Below are positions 50,569 to 62,712 of a DNA stretch of 64,000 nucleotides, one piece after another. Below the pieces are notes generated by a model, which saw only the letters and a program-made list of their open reading frames with translations, did no database searches and had not been told where the DNA came from. The position numbers were made by a program, and so were the translations under genes. This stretch comes from Formicarius rufipectus (Eukaryota > Chordata > Aves > Passeriformes > Formicariidae). Each line of letters opens with the position of its first letter. The first letter of the stretch is position 1. The stretch spans positions 936,959 to 1,000,958 of the forward strand of contig VXAU01004424.1 in assembly GCA_013399695.1 (NCBI GenBank). The letters are read 5' to 3'.

Positions 50569-52404
50569 CTGATGTGTTTCCTTTGTCTAATGGTAATATA
50601 AATAAAAAAATATAATTGTGACATTAGGGAAATTTCATACTCCTTGACGATACACTAGTCTCTGTTCCAACAGTATTTGTTCAACTGAATAGCTATCAGT
50701 AGATAAATCCTTTGTCAAAATTAATCAGCTTTAAGGAAGTAAGATTTAAAAGGCTGTTCTGTAGGGGTTTTTCAGTAGATGAGGCAAAGTTTGCTTCTTC
50801 TGGCTGTACAGCACTATACTTCTGCCAATACATTGTGGAAAAGCATCTGGCTTATTCTTTCTCACAGAAAGGGACGTAACAGTGCACTCTATTGTATGGT
50901 GAAACTACTGACTTGAGCATCTGTTGCAGTTAGGAAGGAATTTATTGAGATATTAATATCAATTCCATATGGCTTATAGAGAGTTCCTTGCTCTTAAAAT
51001 TTGTGTTATTTATCTAAGGCCAGTCAAATGTAACCAGCAAGTTCCTCCAATTGTGGAATCGATGCAATCTTTTGTGTGCACTGTGAGGGTGAGTGCTCTG
51101 AGACAATGCTGATGGCACGGAGGGAGGCAGTGCCAAAACAAGGAACAGAAAGAAAAGCTCCTGATTTCGGGGCTACAGTGTTTTGCTTTAACTGATTACT
51201 TTTCTTGAGAAAAAAATTGACACAAAGATAACTGGGCGTCTCAGATAGCAAAACCAGTGTACTCTGACAAATTAAAAATTATTAGCATGAGAAGCCAGTG
51301 GGAAAAATGTCAGGGAGGGACTGAATGGTGAGCTGTTTGTATGGCTTTTCTCGGTGGGAGATAAAATCCTTTTTTGCATATCCACAAAGGTGGCCCACAT
51401 GGCTACAGACACTCTTCCATAGCTCATCCCTGTGTTCCCAATAGTGCCTCACACCCTGAAGACTCGTCTCCGAATACCATCTGAAGAAGTATTCTTATTC
51501 ATCAGAGGAGACCATGACTTTCAAGCAGTATCTGGCAACATGTTTGGCCACAGGCAGGGTAATACAGTTGTGGATGCATGCATGTGATTGCTCAGTATAA
51601 ATCCTTAGATCATGCATCTTGTTTTTCTCAGCAGGCTCAGTACTGTCCTTATCTCCTGGGCACAAGAAGGCTCTGCAGCTCAGACTTCCAGCAACATGGG
51701 CTGCCAGTTCTGCCTGCCAGCCTTTACAAGGACTTCTTTCTGTTTTATTTCACAAGTCTCTTTAGAGATGGCCTTCTCTGCACCCTTGTGCCAGCTGGCC
51801 CTGCTGTGAAGGCCTCTCTCAGGCTGTATCTGATGTCTTCAGGGATCTTCGGAGCTTCTAAGCAAATGACCTATATATACCTGACACATGGTCAGCCACA
51901 TTGGTCTGTTTATCTGTGAAGAATGAGTGGGTGGGAGGGAGGAGAATGATTAACACGAAACTCATGAGGCACTTTCCTTGAGCTTTGTGTATATATTTAC
52001 CTGGTGGTTTCCTCTCAGTGAGTTATCTCGTATCTCTCAGGGAGGACAGAGACCACTGTGACACATTTCTAGCTCTCTTACCTTCAATAGCATTATATAG
52101 AATTTATACTTTGCATATTTTAAACACAATTAAAGATACAATATGATTTCTTTACTGTCTCTCTAGGATTGCAGTGTCTGCCACAGAGTATTCTTATTAA
52201 TATATAATTAATACTAATTAACATTGGTTGCAAAGAACCAGGAAGGATTTAAGGGTGTTTAGGGAATTCTGAAGAAGCAGAGTGCTTGCAAAGAGAAATT
52301 TATTATTACCTTTCCTGCTAAAGGGATTTGTCAGGTGTGAACACATCTGGTCACACAGAAATACAAGTCAACAACTATATACCCAAGCGTCCATATGCAC
52401 ATTT

Positions 52405-52410
52405 ATATGC
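52405..52410. repeat. Target-site duplication, left copy (ATATGC)
   Basis: ATATGC lies directly outside the LTR start (TGTGG at 52411) and is repeated exactly at 53500-53505 beyond the other LTR end. Six-base duplications are typical of class II (ERVK-type) retroviral integration. Confidence 0.88.
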
Positions 52411-52572
52411 TGTGGTTTAAACCCAGCTGGCATCTAAACACCATGAAGCCACTTGTTCACACACCTCCACCCCCAGCTGGGGATGAGAACTGGTGAAAAA
52501 ATTAAACCTTGTGGGTTGAGATGAGAACAGTTTAATAATGAAACAAATCACTAAAAACATAATAATACTTCT

Positions 52573-53050
52573 ACAAGAAAGACAAGGATGTGCTGGAGAG
52601 AGTCCAGCAGAGAGCCACAAAGGTCATTTGGGCTCTGGAACATCTCTCTTATGAGGAGAGACTGTGAGGGCTGTGCCTGTTCAATCTAAATGGGAGAAGA
52701 TTGTGAGGGGATCTCATTAAGGCATATAAGTATCTCAAAGATGGGTGCCAAGAGGAAGGTCCCAGGCTCCTTTGGTGGTGTCCAGTGACAGGATGAGGAG
52801 CAATGGCCATAAACTAAAACACAAGAAGTTTCACCTCAACATTGAGGAAGAACTTCTTTAAATTGAGGATAGCAGAGCACTGGAACAGGTTGCCCAGAGA
52901 GGTCATGGAATCCCCTTATCCAGAGACATTCAAAATCCGCCTGGATGTGTTCCTATGTCACATACTCTAGGTGACCCTGCATTTGCCATAGGGATTTGAC
53001 TGGATGATCTCCAGAGGTCCCTTCCAAGCCTAGCAGTTCTGTGATTCTGT
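52573..53050 (+). mobile_element. CR1 LINE 3' fragment nested in the LTR
   Basis: Begins near AAGAAAGACAAGGATGTGC and follows the CR1 consensus through CTGGAGAGAGTCCAGCAGAG, CACTGGAACAGGTTGCCCAG, AGAGGTCATGGAATCCCC and GGATGATCTCCAGAGGTCCC to the terminal GTGATTCTGT. About 478 bases of the ORF2 C-terminal region and 3' UTR survive, in the opposite direction to the LTR. Indels break the reading frame, so it encodes nothing. LTR sequence continues on both sides, so the CR1 arrived after the retrovirus. No clear target-site duplication is visible, which is common for CR1. Confidence 0.93.
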
Positions 53051-53060
53051 AGTATTAATG

Positions 53061-53109
53061 AAAATAACAATAACCATAACAACAACAACAACAACAATAA
53101 TAATAATAG
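53061..53109. repeat. (AAC)n(AAT)n microsatellite inside the LTR
   Basis: Imperfect AAT/AAC units, then about six AAC and four AAT units. This LTR type carries a variable simple-repeat block at this place, so it belongs to the LTR. Read on the minus strand it yields a meaningless poly-Leu or poly-Tyr/Cys stretch. Confidence 0.9.
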
Positions 53110-53499
53110 TAATGAAAAGGAGGGAGAGGAATAAAACTCAACAGAGAAACATGATGCACAGTACAATTCCTCAATACCCACTGACAAATGCCCAGCCAAT
53201 CCCTGAGCCGTGACTTTTGGCTCCTGGCCGACTTCCCCCAGCTTATGTACTGATCATGATGTTCTGTGGTATGGAACATCCTGTGGCCTGTTTGGATCAT
53301 ATATCCGGGCTGTGCTCCTTCCAGGCTTCCTGCATTGCCTACACGCTGGCAGAGTACGGGAAACTGACTAGAGTGACCACTATGAGCCACAACTAAATGT
53401 CAGTGTGTTATCAACACTACTCTCATACTGAATTCGAAACACATCACTGTACCAGCTACTAAGGAGAAAATTACCTGTATCCCAGCCCAAATCAGTACA

Positions 53500-53505
53500 A
53501 TATGC
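53500..53505. repeat. Target-site duplication, right copy (ATATGC)
   Basis: Exact repeat of 52405-52410, directly outside the other end of the solo LTR. Identical copies suggest that few mutations have occurred here since insertion. Confidence 0.88.
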
Positions 53506-56500
53506 ATATGTACACATATGTGTGAACCTTATCAGAGATCTTAGAAGAAAACTCTACACTGTAATTTCCTGTTCAGAAGTAAGAGAACTAAGAGGTTATC
53601 AGTCATATATGATACATATGAACACAAATACTTAGAATTTTAAAAAATAAAACAATGTCAAATGAGAAAAAAATGTTTCATAATTTCAGACAAAATTTAC
53701 AGGAAATTTAAATCATATCAGTACTGTAAGATGGGCTGTGTATGTTTACATTATGATGTTAACACATTAATGAATTTTTATGATTTTAGCTGAGATCTTA
53801 AATTTATGTCTCCTCAAATTTAGCTATACAGGAGTATTTCCTAGATCACAAATGAATTTACCTTGGTTAAATAACCTAACCTTTCCTGTGTTCAGAAAAA
53901 GGTAGTGAGAGAGAGCTGACAGCATATGGATAAGTTGGTTGTCTCTGTGTACAGCTCTATGGCTGCTAAAAGTCCACAGCACTGTTAGTGCTAAAGCAAA
54001 GACTTCTTGATTTTAAAAACATGAGGTGTAACTACTATAGTTATTGCATATGACGCATTTGTTACAAGACTCAACTCGTTTGTCTTCAGTAGTCAATCTG
54101 TTGCTGTTATGGCTCTGGGTGGTGTTTGAGAGGGTAGACTGTGCCACCTGACTGAGAGGTTTCATCTTTTTGTTGTTTGAAGCTGCTGGTGCTAGGGTTT
54201 CTCAGAGACAGGATACTAGACTAGATAGAAACACAGGAACTGCCAGGTCAGGTCAGACTATAAACGTTGCAAAATAGCATAGGAATATTTTTAGCCAAGC
54301 CTCAGCACAACTGTCAAGACTGCACCCATAATACTGTGTGACAAAAATTAGACTTGATTGCAGTTTCTGTTTGTCATGATACTGTTTTTCAATAGTGTTT
54401 TTTTTTTCCTAATGTGAAGAATGATGAATGTAGAATAATGTTCACTTCCAAATAGGTTTGTCAGAGAGAGGGAGAGGTTATTTTCATGTCTGCGCTGAAG
54501 CACAAATTCTCTCATGGTCCATTTGGGATTGCTCAACTCATCCTATGAGAACTCTGCAGTTCTCTGCCTATTCTATTTCTTTTTCCATACTTCCTCTGGT
54601 TCCTATTGCTATCCAGCAGACCCTAAACCATCTTCTTACTGAGTTTGGCTTCCATGCACAATACTTGCATGATCCTACTGATGTTTTTATTGGCTTTTGG
54701 AGATTAAATGAGGCACAAGTAGAACATATAGTCTTTGGAGATGAATTCCACTATTTTGGCTATGTCTGAATTAGGGCTGAAATACTGACTTCACACTGAA
54801 TCAACTTAGTAGTACTGGTATTTGAAATAGGACTTCTAATGTCATTGTAATGACTTGAGCGGTTTAAAAACTTAAGAGGCTTGTTTTTTAGTAAGACTTT
54901 TATTGATCATCTTTTGAGTCTTCAGGTGCAAAAGCTTTGACTTTCATAAAGTTTATTCACTGCAAAAAGAGCTGCAAGTATCCCTGTGCAATGTCCTGAG
55001 TCTAGCAGTTGTGCTCCTGGGAGAAATGCCAAATATACAGGGGACAGTAAAATCATGAATTGAAAATACTACTAACTAGGCCAATCTAATTAATACCTTC
55101 TAAACTCAAGAGTTTACAAAATGAAGCATGTAATTAGAAATAATGCAAGTCCTTTGAAATCCTGGCCTTGAGGGGTGTGGATGTTATGTGGTGTAACTAG
55201 AAAACAGGACCGAGATCATTAACAATATTCCTAAAAGAAAAAGCAAGAGAATGAACGGAAAGGAATAGGCTCAGGAGTCTTTGATGGTGATGGGTAGAAG
55301 TGCCTAATGGTCAGGACTCCCTGAGTCCTGTGACTGTGTTCAGTGAGTTGTGCAAATTGAGTGTGGGAGCCAGTATGAGACAGCAGTTTCCTTGTGTCTT
55401 GGGCCCCTCTCTTGCTATTTAAGTGATGAATCTTTGGCCTGAAAAAAATACATGTCTTAATTCACAAGGATTCTGTGTGCTTTTAGTTTATCATCAGGAA
55501 GGTGAAGTAGGTATTGCTGGCAGGAAGTTGTGGCATCGTTTATAGGTTTAGTGTGACTTAATGGGGACAGAAATTCTTTCTTGGGCTGAAGAGGCTTAGA
55601 CTATGGGTGCTTGAATGGCAATGAGCTGGGTTCAGATTTTCCTTTTGAGGGAGAAATCTTGTTGGTAGAATAGTTTGGTGTGGAAGTCGCTGGTACAATG
55701 GTGTTTTCTTTTGGACAAAGCCTGCACTTGCGTTCAGTTTCCTTGAACTGACAAGGTTCACAATAAACTGTGCACAGGAAAGTCCTGTCTTTGGCTGTCT
55801 CTGTTGCAGCATCCTCCGTTTCTAGAATGCATGGAAAATACAAGAATGACTACGGGCTTTTTCTCTTCCCTTAACCCTTGTCTTTTCCACACCAGATCGC
55901 CTCAGTTCAAAGACCTCCTACATGCCTGGTCCAAAAGGGGAGCTTTGCCATTAACTTTCACCGTGCAGTTGCTTGGCAACACAAGGTAAAGATTTAAACA
56001 AAAGGACAAAGAGAAATGATTTAATTCCCAAGAAAGCCTGAACAGCTCTGGAGGTAGCTGCTGGTAGTAGTCTGTCTGTGGTTTGGCTTCTGCTGCAAAA
56101 TTTTCCTCACAAAGTGTGACACTGCCAGTAATCACCGATATGCTGTAAAAAAATCCTTGTTGCAGACACACATATGGCTACAGAAAAGAGTGTTTCCTGG
56201 TTTGGCTCTGGCTGTCTGGGGAGGAGGTGTAAATAGATCAACAGACAAACGCAGCTTGGTGGCATATGTTTCCCCCTGCCCGGGGGCTCTGACAGCAGAG
56301 TCCTCAGCTCCTCTGGGCAGACAAGTACCCCAAGCATGTGTCTACTGTGACCCCTCGTGTCCCCGCTCCTCTCATCTCTGGCCAGGAGAAAACACTGGGG
56401 GCTGATTTGTTCACGTCTCGTTGCTGTCCCCAACGCAGGGTGACATGTCTCATTATGTGCCGCAGTGGCAACTGGCACTTCCACTCCGTGCTGGAATGAG

Positions 56501-59500
56501 ATGCGAGTCCTCGCAAGGCATGTAATGTATGCAATGCCCGTGCCAAAGTGGAGCCTATCTCTTGTAAAATGGCTTTGCTACATCGGTAAATGGAGCTAGC
56601 TGACAAAAATTCCTTAACAATGAAGTATCATTTCAAAGCCAATATTTTTTTAGAGTGCTGAAGGTACAAGGAGCTCTAATGACTAACAGAGGATCGTTAT
56701 GTATGCAGGTGAAAAAGAAAGATGACAAGGATTTTAAATCAATCTATCACATTATGCAGTTACCTGCCAGCAGTGAGTTTTTCACCCCTTTCATTTTCTG
56801 CTGCCAAATACCACAGATTCAGGCTGGTAAGCAGAGCATTTGGGGGCAGAATTTACATTAAAAATGAACCTTTTACATAAATTATGACCTCTTTTGTTTC
56901 CCTGCTGACTGATGCACTTTAGCTGTCACATGCCCATTGTAGAGGGACTATTCTTTCCCTGATGCGTGCATGTAATTCTCATTAACATCAAGGCGACTTA
57001 TAAGTACTCACTCGGGAAAGACAGAACCTGAAGTGCCTCTAAATGCTTATGACAAGGGTGCCTGTATTTCCAGGTCCTACAAGCCACAATCCAACATGTA
57101 CATCTGGCTGAGAGCCATTCCTCAGTGACTCCCTCAGCCACTGTGAGTCCCACTGCCCTAACTCAGATATCTCCCCACACCCTGATAGAACCCCCCTGAT
57201 ACTGCCTCCCCTAAACTCTCTGAACAACTTGAATCCCTCACTTTTTCTCCCAAACTCCTACATCTCCAAACAGCCCGGGCCATCACACTTTGCTATTAGC
57301 CCACCATCTCTGCTGTAGGTCTCTGCTGATGCCTGCTTGGTGCAGCTGCAGCAGCCAGCAGGCAGCAGCAGGCAGCAGCAGCACCTCCAGCACCTGCAAA
57401 GACATGTGCTGCTCCCTCCAGGCACCACATGGCACAGGCGTGTTCTGCAATCTGCTGGCTCCTTGCACGGGTCAAGGATTTCCTGGAGCTGGGGAGAGGC
57501 AAACATGTGTGAATCATCCCTTCTGTCTCCAGCAGTCCTCCATGAGCAAAAGGGCCTCCTTACCAGCCACAGCCATCCCTGTTCTCCGGTTTGGCCTGCT
57601 GCTCTCCCCCAGCTCTGGCACATCTGGTGTAAGAAGATGAGAGCAGGCTGGGTGTGATGGCAAGATATGTGTGGATCAAAGGGTTTGGCCAGCCTGCATT
57701 GTGGCCCTGAAGTGCTGGGGTTACAAAGTAGAGGTGCCTTTCCATGAGGTTACCTCTGAAAGTGAGGAGGCTGTTTGCACTTTGAGAAGTGCTATTCTCT
57801 TCATGTGCAGTTGACATGTACTAGGCATAGGCAGGGAATCTGGCTACTTGCCACTTCTCTCATTCTCACATCCTCTTGCAGCCTTTGTACTGCCACAGGT
57901 GTGGGACCAAACCTGAGTCTCCTGCAGGTGTGGTGGGATTGGTTGGTGGGGAATGAGAGGAAAAGCTGCCTAGTTAATCCAAGAGACAAGGAAAAATGAC
58001 CAATGAAAGTCTGACAGGACTTGCGTTAGTGCCTGTAACTTGTCTTGGTTGGTGAGACTTCTTAGGTTCTCATTTGATTAGAGCTATCATTTTCTCTTTT
58101 TTGACACCTCCCCATATCTGTTAAAAATGAAAAATAGCCCAACTAATAGTCTAACTAATGTAGGCGAGCTTAGAGAATAAAAATACTTCTGTATCATTTG
58201 TCTCTAACGGCAGTCAGCCCTAGTCCAGCCTTGAAGAGGCTTAAGATTAATCACAACAATAAAGTGACTCAGAGACTAAGGAGATGTCTACAACATGATA
58301 GAGAGAAGGAGGAAAAGAAAATTCCCTGCCAGTGGTATTGGTCATTCTTAAATGTAGAAGTCATGAAAGGGAGAAGTATGACGAAGACACACATGGATCA
58401 TGGCTTCACCTTTGGGAAGATGTGGCTCTGTGCAGAGGAGAGCAGTGAGTGAACTGCTCCCTGGCCCTCCTGTTTGAGTGCTGAGACCATTCCTAGCAGC
58501 ATGGGAGTTTTGGGTACTTGAGGTTTAGAGGAGTTTAGAAGGCACTTTTTAATCTCCAGAATTTTCTCAGTATGAAGCCTTGTGGATATATCCTAAATTA
58601 AATCAACAAAACAAAACATGCCTATGGCGATCTTATAATATTCTATAAAGATGATTCTGGGCATATATAAGTTTGATTCAGATGTTTGCCTCCTGCCGGG
58701 TAACCGAATGAATTTAGTTTCATAATGTGTCAGAGTCAGTAAGTTCAACCAGCCTAACAATGCACATTGTGATATTTAATTAAGCAGTTATTTTCAGTGA
58801 GAAATGCCTCTTCTCCCACTCCCCACCCACCACCCCAACTTAATATCTCCTTCTTTTGCACTAATGTTTTCTGTAAAAAAAATCCTCTTTTTAAGGGCAA
58901 AAAGGGTTGGCAAAATGAGAGTGGAAAAATGATGTTTTCAGAAAGTGAAACTGGCAAGTGCCTGGCAGGTTGTAATGGTATTTTGGGCTGGTAAACATGT
59001 GCAATTCTTAGTATTTGCTTTCATGTGGGGAGGGAGTGTAGTCTCAATATTTCACATATGTCACCCCAGGGGAAACAGAGCCATCATACTGGTATAGATC
59101 GGTGTCTGTGCTGAGACTAGTCTGGTTTTCAGTACTTCTGAAATATAATGAATCTCATGCTTTGTGCCATATTCTCTCTAAAAGTTTCTATTAACAATTG
59201 TTTCCTAAGTTTGAAGGAGGCACTAAAAAGATGAGCAGTAACAGTTAGATGTGAGAGAGGAGCAAGGCTGGGGGAGAGGTGACCAATGAAATGTTGGCAT
59301 TTCAACTGTAATGAACTAAAAAGCCTTGAGTCAGTGGTGGTATGTAGCCACATGGCTGTTGGAACACACCAGGGCTTCATCTTTTATCCAGATAGACATC
59401 TAAGAACTGTGAGCTGAATTGCCATATTGACACCTGGAGGTGCCCACCTCTACTCATAGAAGAAAACTGGATGGGTGGCTTAGACTCAGCCTTTGAATGA

Positions 59501-59692
59501 TTAGAGAGGATGAAGATGAATTCCACTGCTGTGACTCAGTGCTTGATCTTTTTCTTTTGGTGTTTTACAGAATGATTTTAACTCACTCCTTTGAAGTTTC
59601 CCACTTTCAAGCCTCTTTCTTTGCTTCCTTCCATCCTTGTCCTCTTCTTCCTCATGATATGCCTGAGCAACTCTTTGGCTAGAGACAGCAAA
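53506..59692. other. Non-coding DNA, partly GC-richer
   Basis: No recognisable gene in 6 kb. The 55.5-58 kb part is GC-richer, and short frames pile up on both strands there, as expected from composition. It includes a mild CpG enrichment at 56.25-56.53 kb (about 12 CpGs) and a CAG-rich patch at 57.34 kb. A 103-codon frame at 54458-54769 has no domain features. Confidence 0.6.
57341..57400. repeat. CAG-rich cryptic repeat
   Basis: Sixty bases of interrupted CAG units (GCAGCAGCCAGCAGGCAGCA and on, then CACCTCCAGCACC). The longest pure run is only about three CAGs, so it is not an expandable tract. It reads as Gln/Ser/Ala-rich in plus frames and Cys/Leu/Ala-rich in minus frames, all of which stay open for 60-120 codons because the repeat lacks stops. 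Confidence 0.85.
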
Positions 59693-59751
59693 TAGAATCA
59701 TAGAAAAGACTCATAGAATATCCTGAGTTGAAAGAGACCTGCAAAGTCAAG
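59693..59751 (-). mobile_element. Short CR1 3' tail fragment
   Basis: The plus strand reads ATAGAATCATAGAAAAGAC, then TCATAGAATATCCTGAGTTG and AAAGAGACC, the reverse complement of a CR1-X-like 3' end with its terminal octamers. Only about 60 bases remain. A CR1-tailed SINE cannot be excluded, but no tRNA part follows. Confidence 0.8.
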
Positions 59752-62261
59752 TTTTAAAATTTGTTGTGTGAAGTGGGGAAAAAAGCCAAAAAACTTCCAT
59801 TTTGTGTTGCTTTGTTTTCTTTTTGGTGAAGGACTGATAACCTGGTGGCTGTACTTATCTACATGATTCAGAGCCCTTTCCACCGTAAGATCAACTGAAC
59901 TGTGACCTTGGGTCATACTTGTTTCCTCTCCACTTCTAGAAGGTTTAACACCTATGGACTACTAACAGGAGTTTTAACAGCAGAAGTTTTTTAACTTCCT
60001 TGTTACAACCCTGCCTACAAGAATCTACTTCTCTGAAAGCCTTTGTGTTTAACTAGTTAGGATTTTCAAAGACAAGTAAAATGAAACTGTGCAATACTGC
60101 CCACTTCCAAGACTTTCGGGATTTTTGCTTCACCCTCTATGCCACTCTGAGCAGGAAATCTCTGTCCCCTTTGTAATTCATTAGGAAGTCACTGCACCTT
60201 GTATAAACTTGTCCAATACAGTTTTGAAGTGATAACTTGGCTTTTTCTTGCAGTACAGATGACGCCTTTCCAGAACAATTTTTCTTGTCTGTGTTGAGCT
60301 CTATGTGTAGCTACACTGTCACTCTCAGTATGGGAACAGAGTGCAAACACAACTGCCTGCCTTAGACAATTTGAGCATGTAAATGGTGCAACACTTTAGT
60401 CTTAAATAGTGTCTTTGATGTTACATCCCTTGTATGCAAGGAGGCTTTCTGTGTTTAAGGTCTGTTGTTATGTGTGTTCAAATGCAAGGGGAGAATCACT
60501 GCAGCAGTTCAACAGGAGCAGGCAACGGTAATGTCTGGAGCAAGAAGAAAAGAGAACTATATCCAATTGAATGCAGACAGGTGGACTTGTGCCAAGCCAG
60601 AATTTAATTAAAACACTGGGATTAAATTCACTTTTCTAGTAGCACCCTCTTTAATTAAGTGCTGATGGCAGTAATATGACTAAGCTGCGTATCTTCTTAT
60701 TTGCCCTTCAGTGCAAAGTCTTCAGAAAAGAGACAGCTGAACCCGTGCTTTGAATGCTTATAAAAACTGGACAATTTGTGACAGCCAAATGCTCTGTTTC
60801 ATTGAAAAGACAACAGTGTTGGTGACAACCGGTTCTGTTTCACAAGCTAAAGCAAGCAACTGAAACCATTGCTTATACACAGGTGAAGACAGAAGTTAGG
60901 AAACTGCAGTCACACTCTTTGCTTAATGAACTATTTCACTTCACTTATACTTAATAATTCTGTCCATGTAGAATCTAGGGTCACATATGAAATGTATAAT
61001 ATTTTATCTACTTTTCAGTGACTCTTTCAATATACTTGAGTTTGTGTTCAAGTAGGTTTCAAAGCAAGCTTAAAAAATGTTCTCACAGTGCCAAATCTGT
61101 GCTTCAGGGGATCATTTCATCCTGATTGGCTGAGAAGATATGTTTTTATTAAGTCCATGGGGGTAGTTTGTTTTAAAGGTCTAAAAATATCCGTGATCTT
61201 TGGAATATTAATTCTCAGAGTTGAACCTGCATTGCTCTTCAGTATTTGGAAAAGAGTGAAGTCTTTATAATCACATGATAATGATATATTGGAAGGTGGA
61301 ACTTGAGCTTCTAACAGCTGCAACAGAGCTCATTTACTCTGGAGATGAGATGGAATTTAAAGAGACAAGTCCTGTCACTATCAATGGTCATCAAATACAT
61401 TTTACAGTCATATAGTTTTGTCATGTGTGGAATGTTGAGACAATGCCAAACGTTAGAGATGTATTTTAAAGTATTTTTGCTCATGCACATGATGGCGGCC
61501 AGGTTCTTGGGTCAAAAATTTTGGACAGATCCTACATGTATGTTAACTAGCAGCCTCTGTATTCATCCTTTCTAGTGAAATAAAGAGCATAGGAGGTTAA
61601 AAAAAACCTGAAAACCTGCTGAATGATTGCAATGTGCTTGCCAATAGCAAACAAGCCAGCAAGTTCTTGAGGCTTTGGCTTACACTGTATAATAATTTAC
61701 AGAAGGAGTTGAGCATTGGAACAGATTTGAGGGAGAGGAGAAGAGGAGACAACTTCTAATGTTTCTTTTGTATTGATAGAAATAAGCTCTCACAAACTGT
61801 AATTCAGAAAAGCTAAATTCAATGTTTAACAAATTCTGTGAGTTATGTGCCTAAAGTGAAGCAGTATTTGCTGCATTTGTGCACCAAACAGCAAGTCTAG
61901 GCAACAGAAACTATTTCAACTGCTTGAGGAATGAGAAGCTACTAACTTTAGAAAATGATGTAAAAGTTGGTTTTGTATATTTGTTAGCACCAGTAGTTTG
62001 AAACTTGCTGTCTGGGGATTTCTTATATTCTGTATGTACATTCTGAACTTACAGATCCTGGTTTTCATACAGTAACATCAACCATTATACTTCATTGATT
62101 ACCAAGCAGAGTTTCAGTGCTGGGAGCTATAGATAAGCTGACACAATAAAAGCTAAAATTGTGATCTGCCCAAACAATGATAATGATTATTTTGTATTTG
62201 AAAGTCTGTGAAATAGTAATGACCAGCCTTCTCAGCTTCTGCAATTGATTAACATTTGCTT
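59752..62261. other. AT-rich non-coding DNA
   Basis: No exon recognised; frames reach only 60-76 codons. A homeodomain-motif cluster at 60.60-60.66 kb is listed separately. Confidence 0.6.
60603..60659. promoter_or_regulatory. Cluster of homeodomain-like words
   Basis: Two copies of the palindrome TTAATTAA (in 60603-60612 and 60650-60659) flank GGGATTAAA, an OTX/PITX-type word. Symmetric TAATTA sites are bound by paired homeodomain dimers. In AT-rich DNA such words are not rare, so this is only a candidate. Confidence 0.2.
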
Positions 62262-62712
62262 TTAATTTTTCAAGTTTTTATACAGTTTTCTTTTACTACG
62301 GTACTTCTTACTTGTCTGCTTATAGTCCTCTAGGACATTAACATTGTTTTTCAGCTGGTAAGAGTGAACAGTAGTCCTGAAAATTTCTGCTGCCTTCAAC
62401 GCTCCTTCCGACTTTCTGGTCTGTTTTACTTGAGTAAAACCCATTGAACTGAGTCTGGCAGCACCATTAGCAGGAAGAGCAGAGACATTTTGATTGCTCA
62501 GCACTTTCTCCATCTTCAACATAACGTGGCAAATTGGGGATATCTGATTACTCCTATTTAAAGGGCTTGGAAATGATGAGCCATTTCCTATTTCTCTTCC
62601 ATTTGCACATTTTATTTGCTCAGTATTTTCCAGACATTTGATAACATACGCACCCAAGGGATTACAGATGTGTCTTATATGCATTCATATTTGTTTTAGA
62701 GCATATGCTGAC
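62262..62712 (-). CDS. Possible unassigned coding exon or small ORF
   Basis: A 140-codon frame runs from an ATG at 62684 to a stop at 62262. Just upstream, a pyrimidine-rich tract ends in CTCAG, putting a plausible acceptor before 62712; the ORF frame has a TGA directly before the ATG, so the ATG would be a start codon or the true exon begins further in. A donor-like ACAA|GTAAGA lies inside the frame, with the exon's last base at 62312. The protein is hydrophilic, with many Ser, Asn and Lys, and a basic tail (KKYRSKRKLYKNLKN) if read to the stop. There are no membrane segments and few cysteines, unlike the window's random frames. I do not recognise the family. Frames of this length are expected by chance a few times in 64 kb, so this is only a candidate. 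Confidence 0.28.

Larger units (their letters stand above)
47034..52404. other. Non-coding DNA with one long unassigned open frame
   Basis: Holds an A/C-only low-complexity tract (47.66 kb), the longest open frame in the window (49.31-49.96 kb, minus) and a purine-rich tract (50.49 kb), each listed separately. A TAATTA-rich AT stretch lies near 52.19-52.22 kb. No recognisable gene. Confidence 0.6.
52411..53499 (-). mobile_element. Solo LTR of an avian class II endogenous retrovirus, split by a CR1
   Basis: Read on the minus strand the element starts TGTACTGATTTGGGCTGGGA at 53499 and ends with CCACA at 52411, giving TG...CA ends. Internal words (GCTGGTACAGTG, GTTGATAACAC, CTGTTCTCATCTCAACCCAC on the minus strand) match a very common solo-LTR type in songbird genomes. 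The perfect 6-bp duplication ATATGC at both ends sets the boundaries and supports ERVK-type integration. There is no internal retroviral gene, so recombination between two LTRs has removed the provirus. Without the inserted CR1 (52573-53050) the LTR is about 610 bases. Its AAC/AAT microsatellite lies in the LTR, not in the CR1. Confidence 0.9.

Noticed and set aside
52930..53390. Minus-strand frames with long Leu or Tyr/Cys runs
   Set aside because: They are translations of the AAC/AAT microsatellite inside the LTR, not membrane or secreted proteins.
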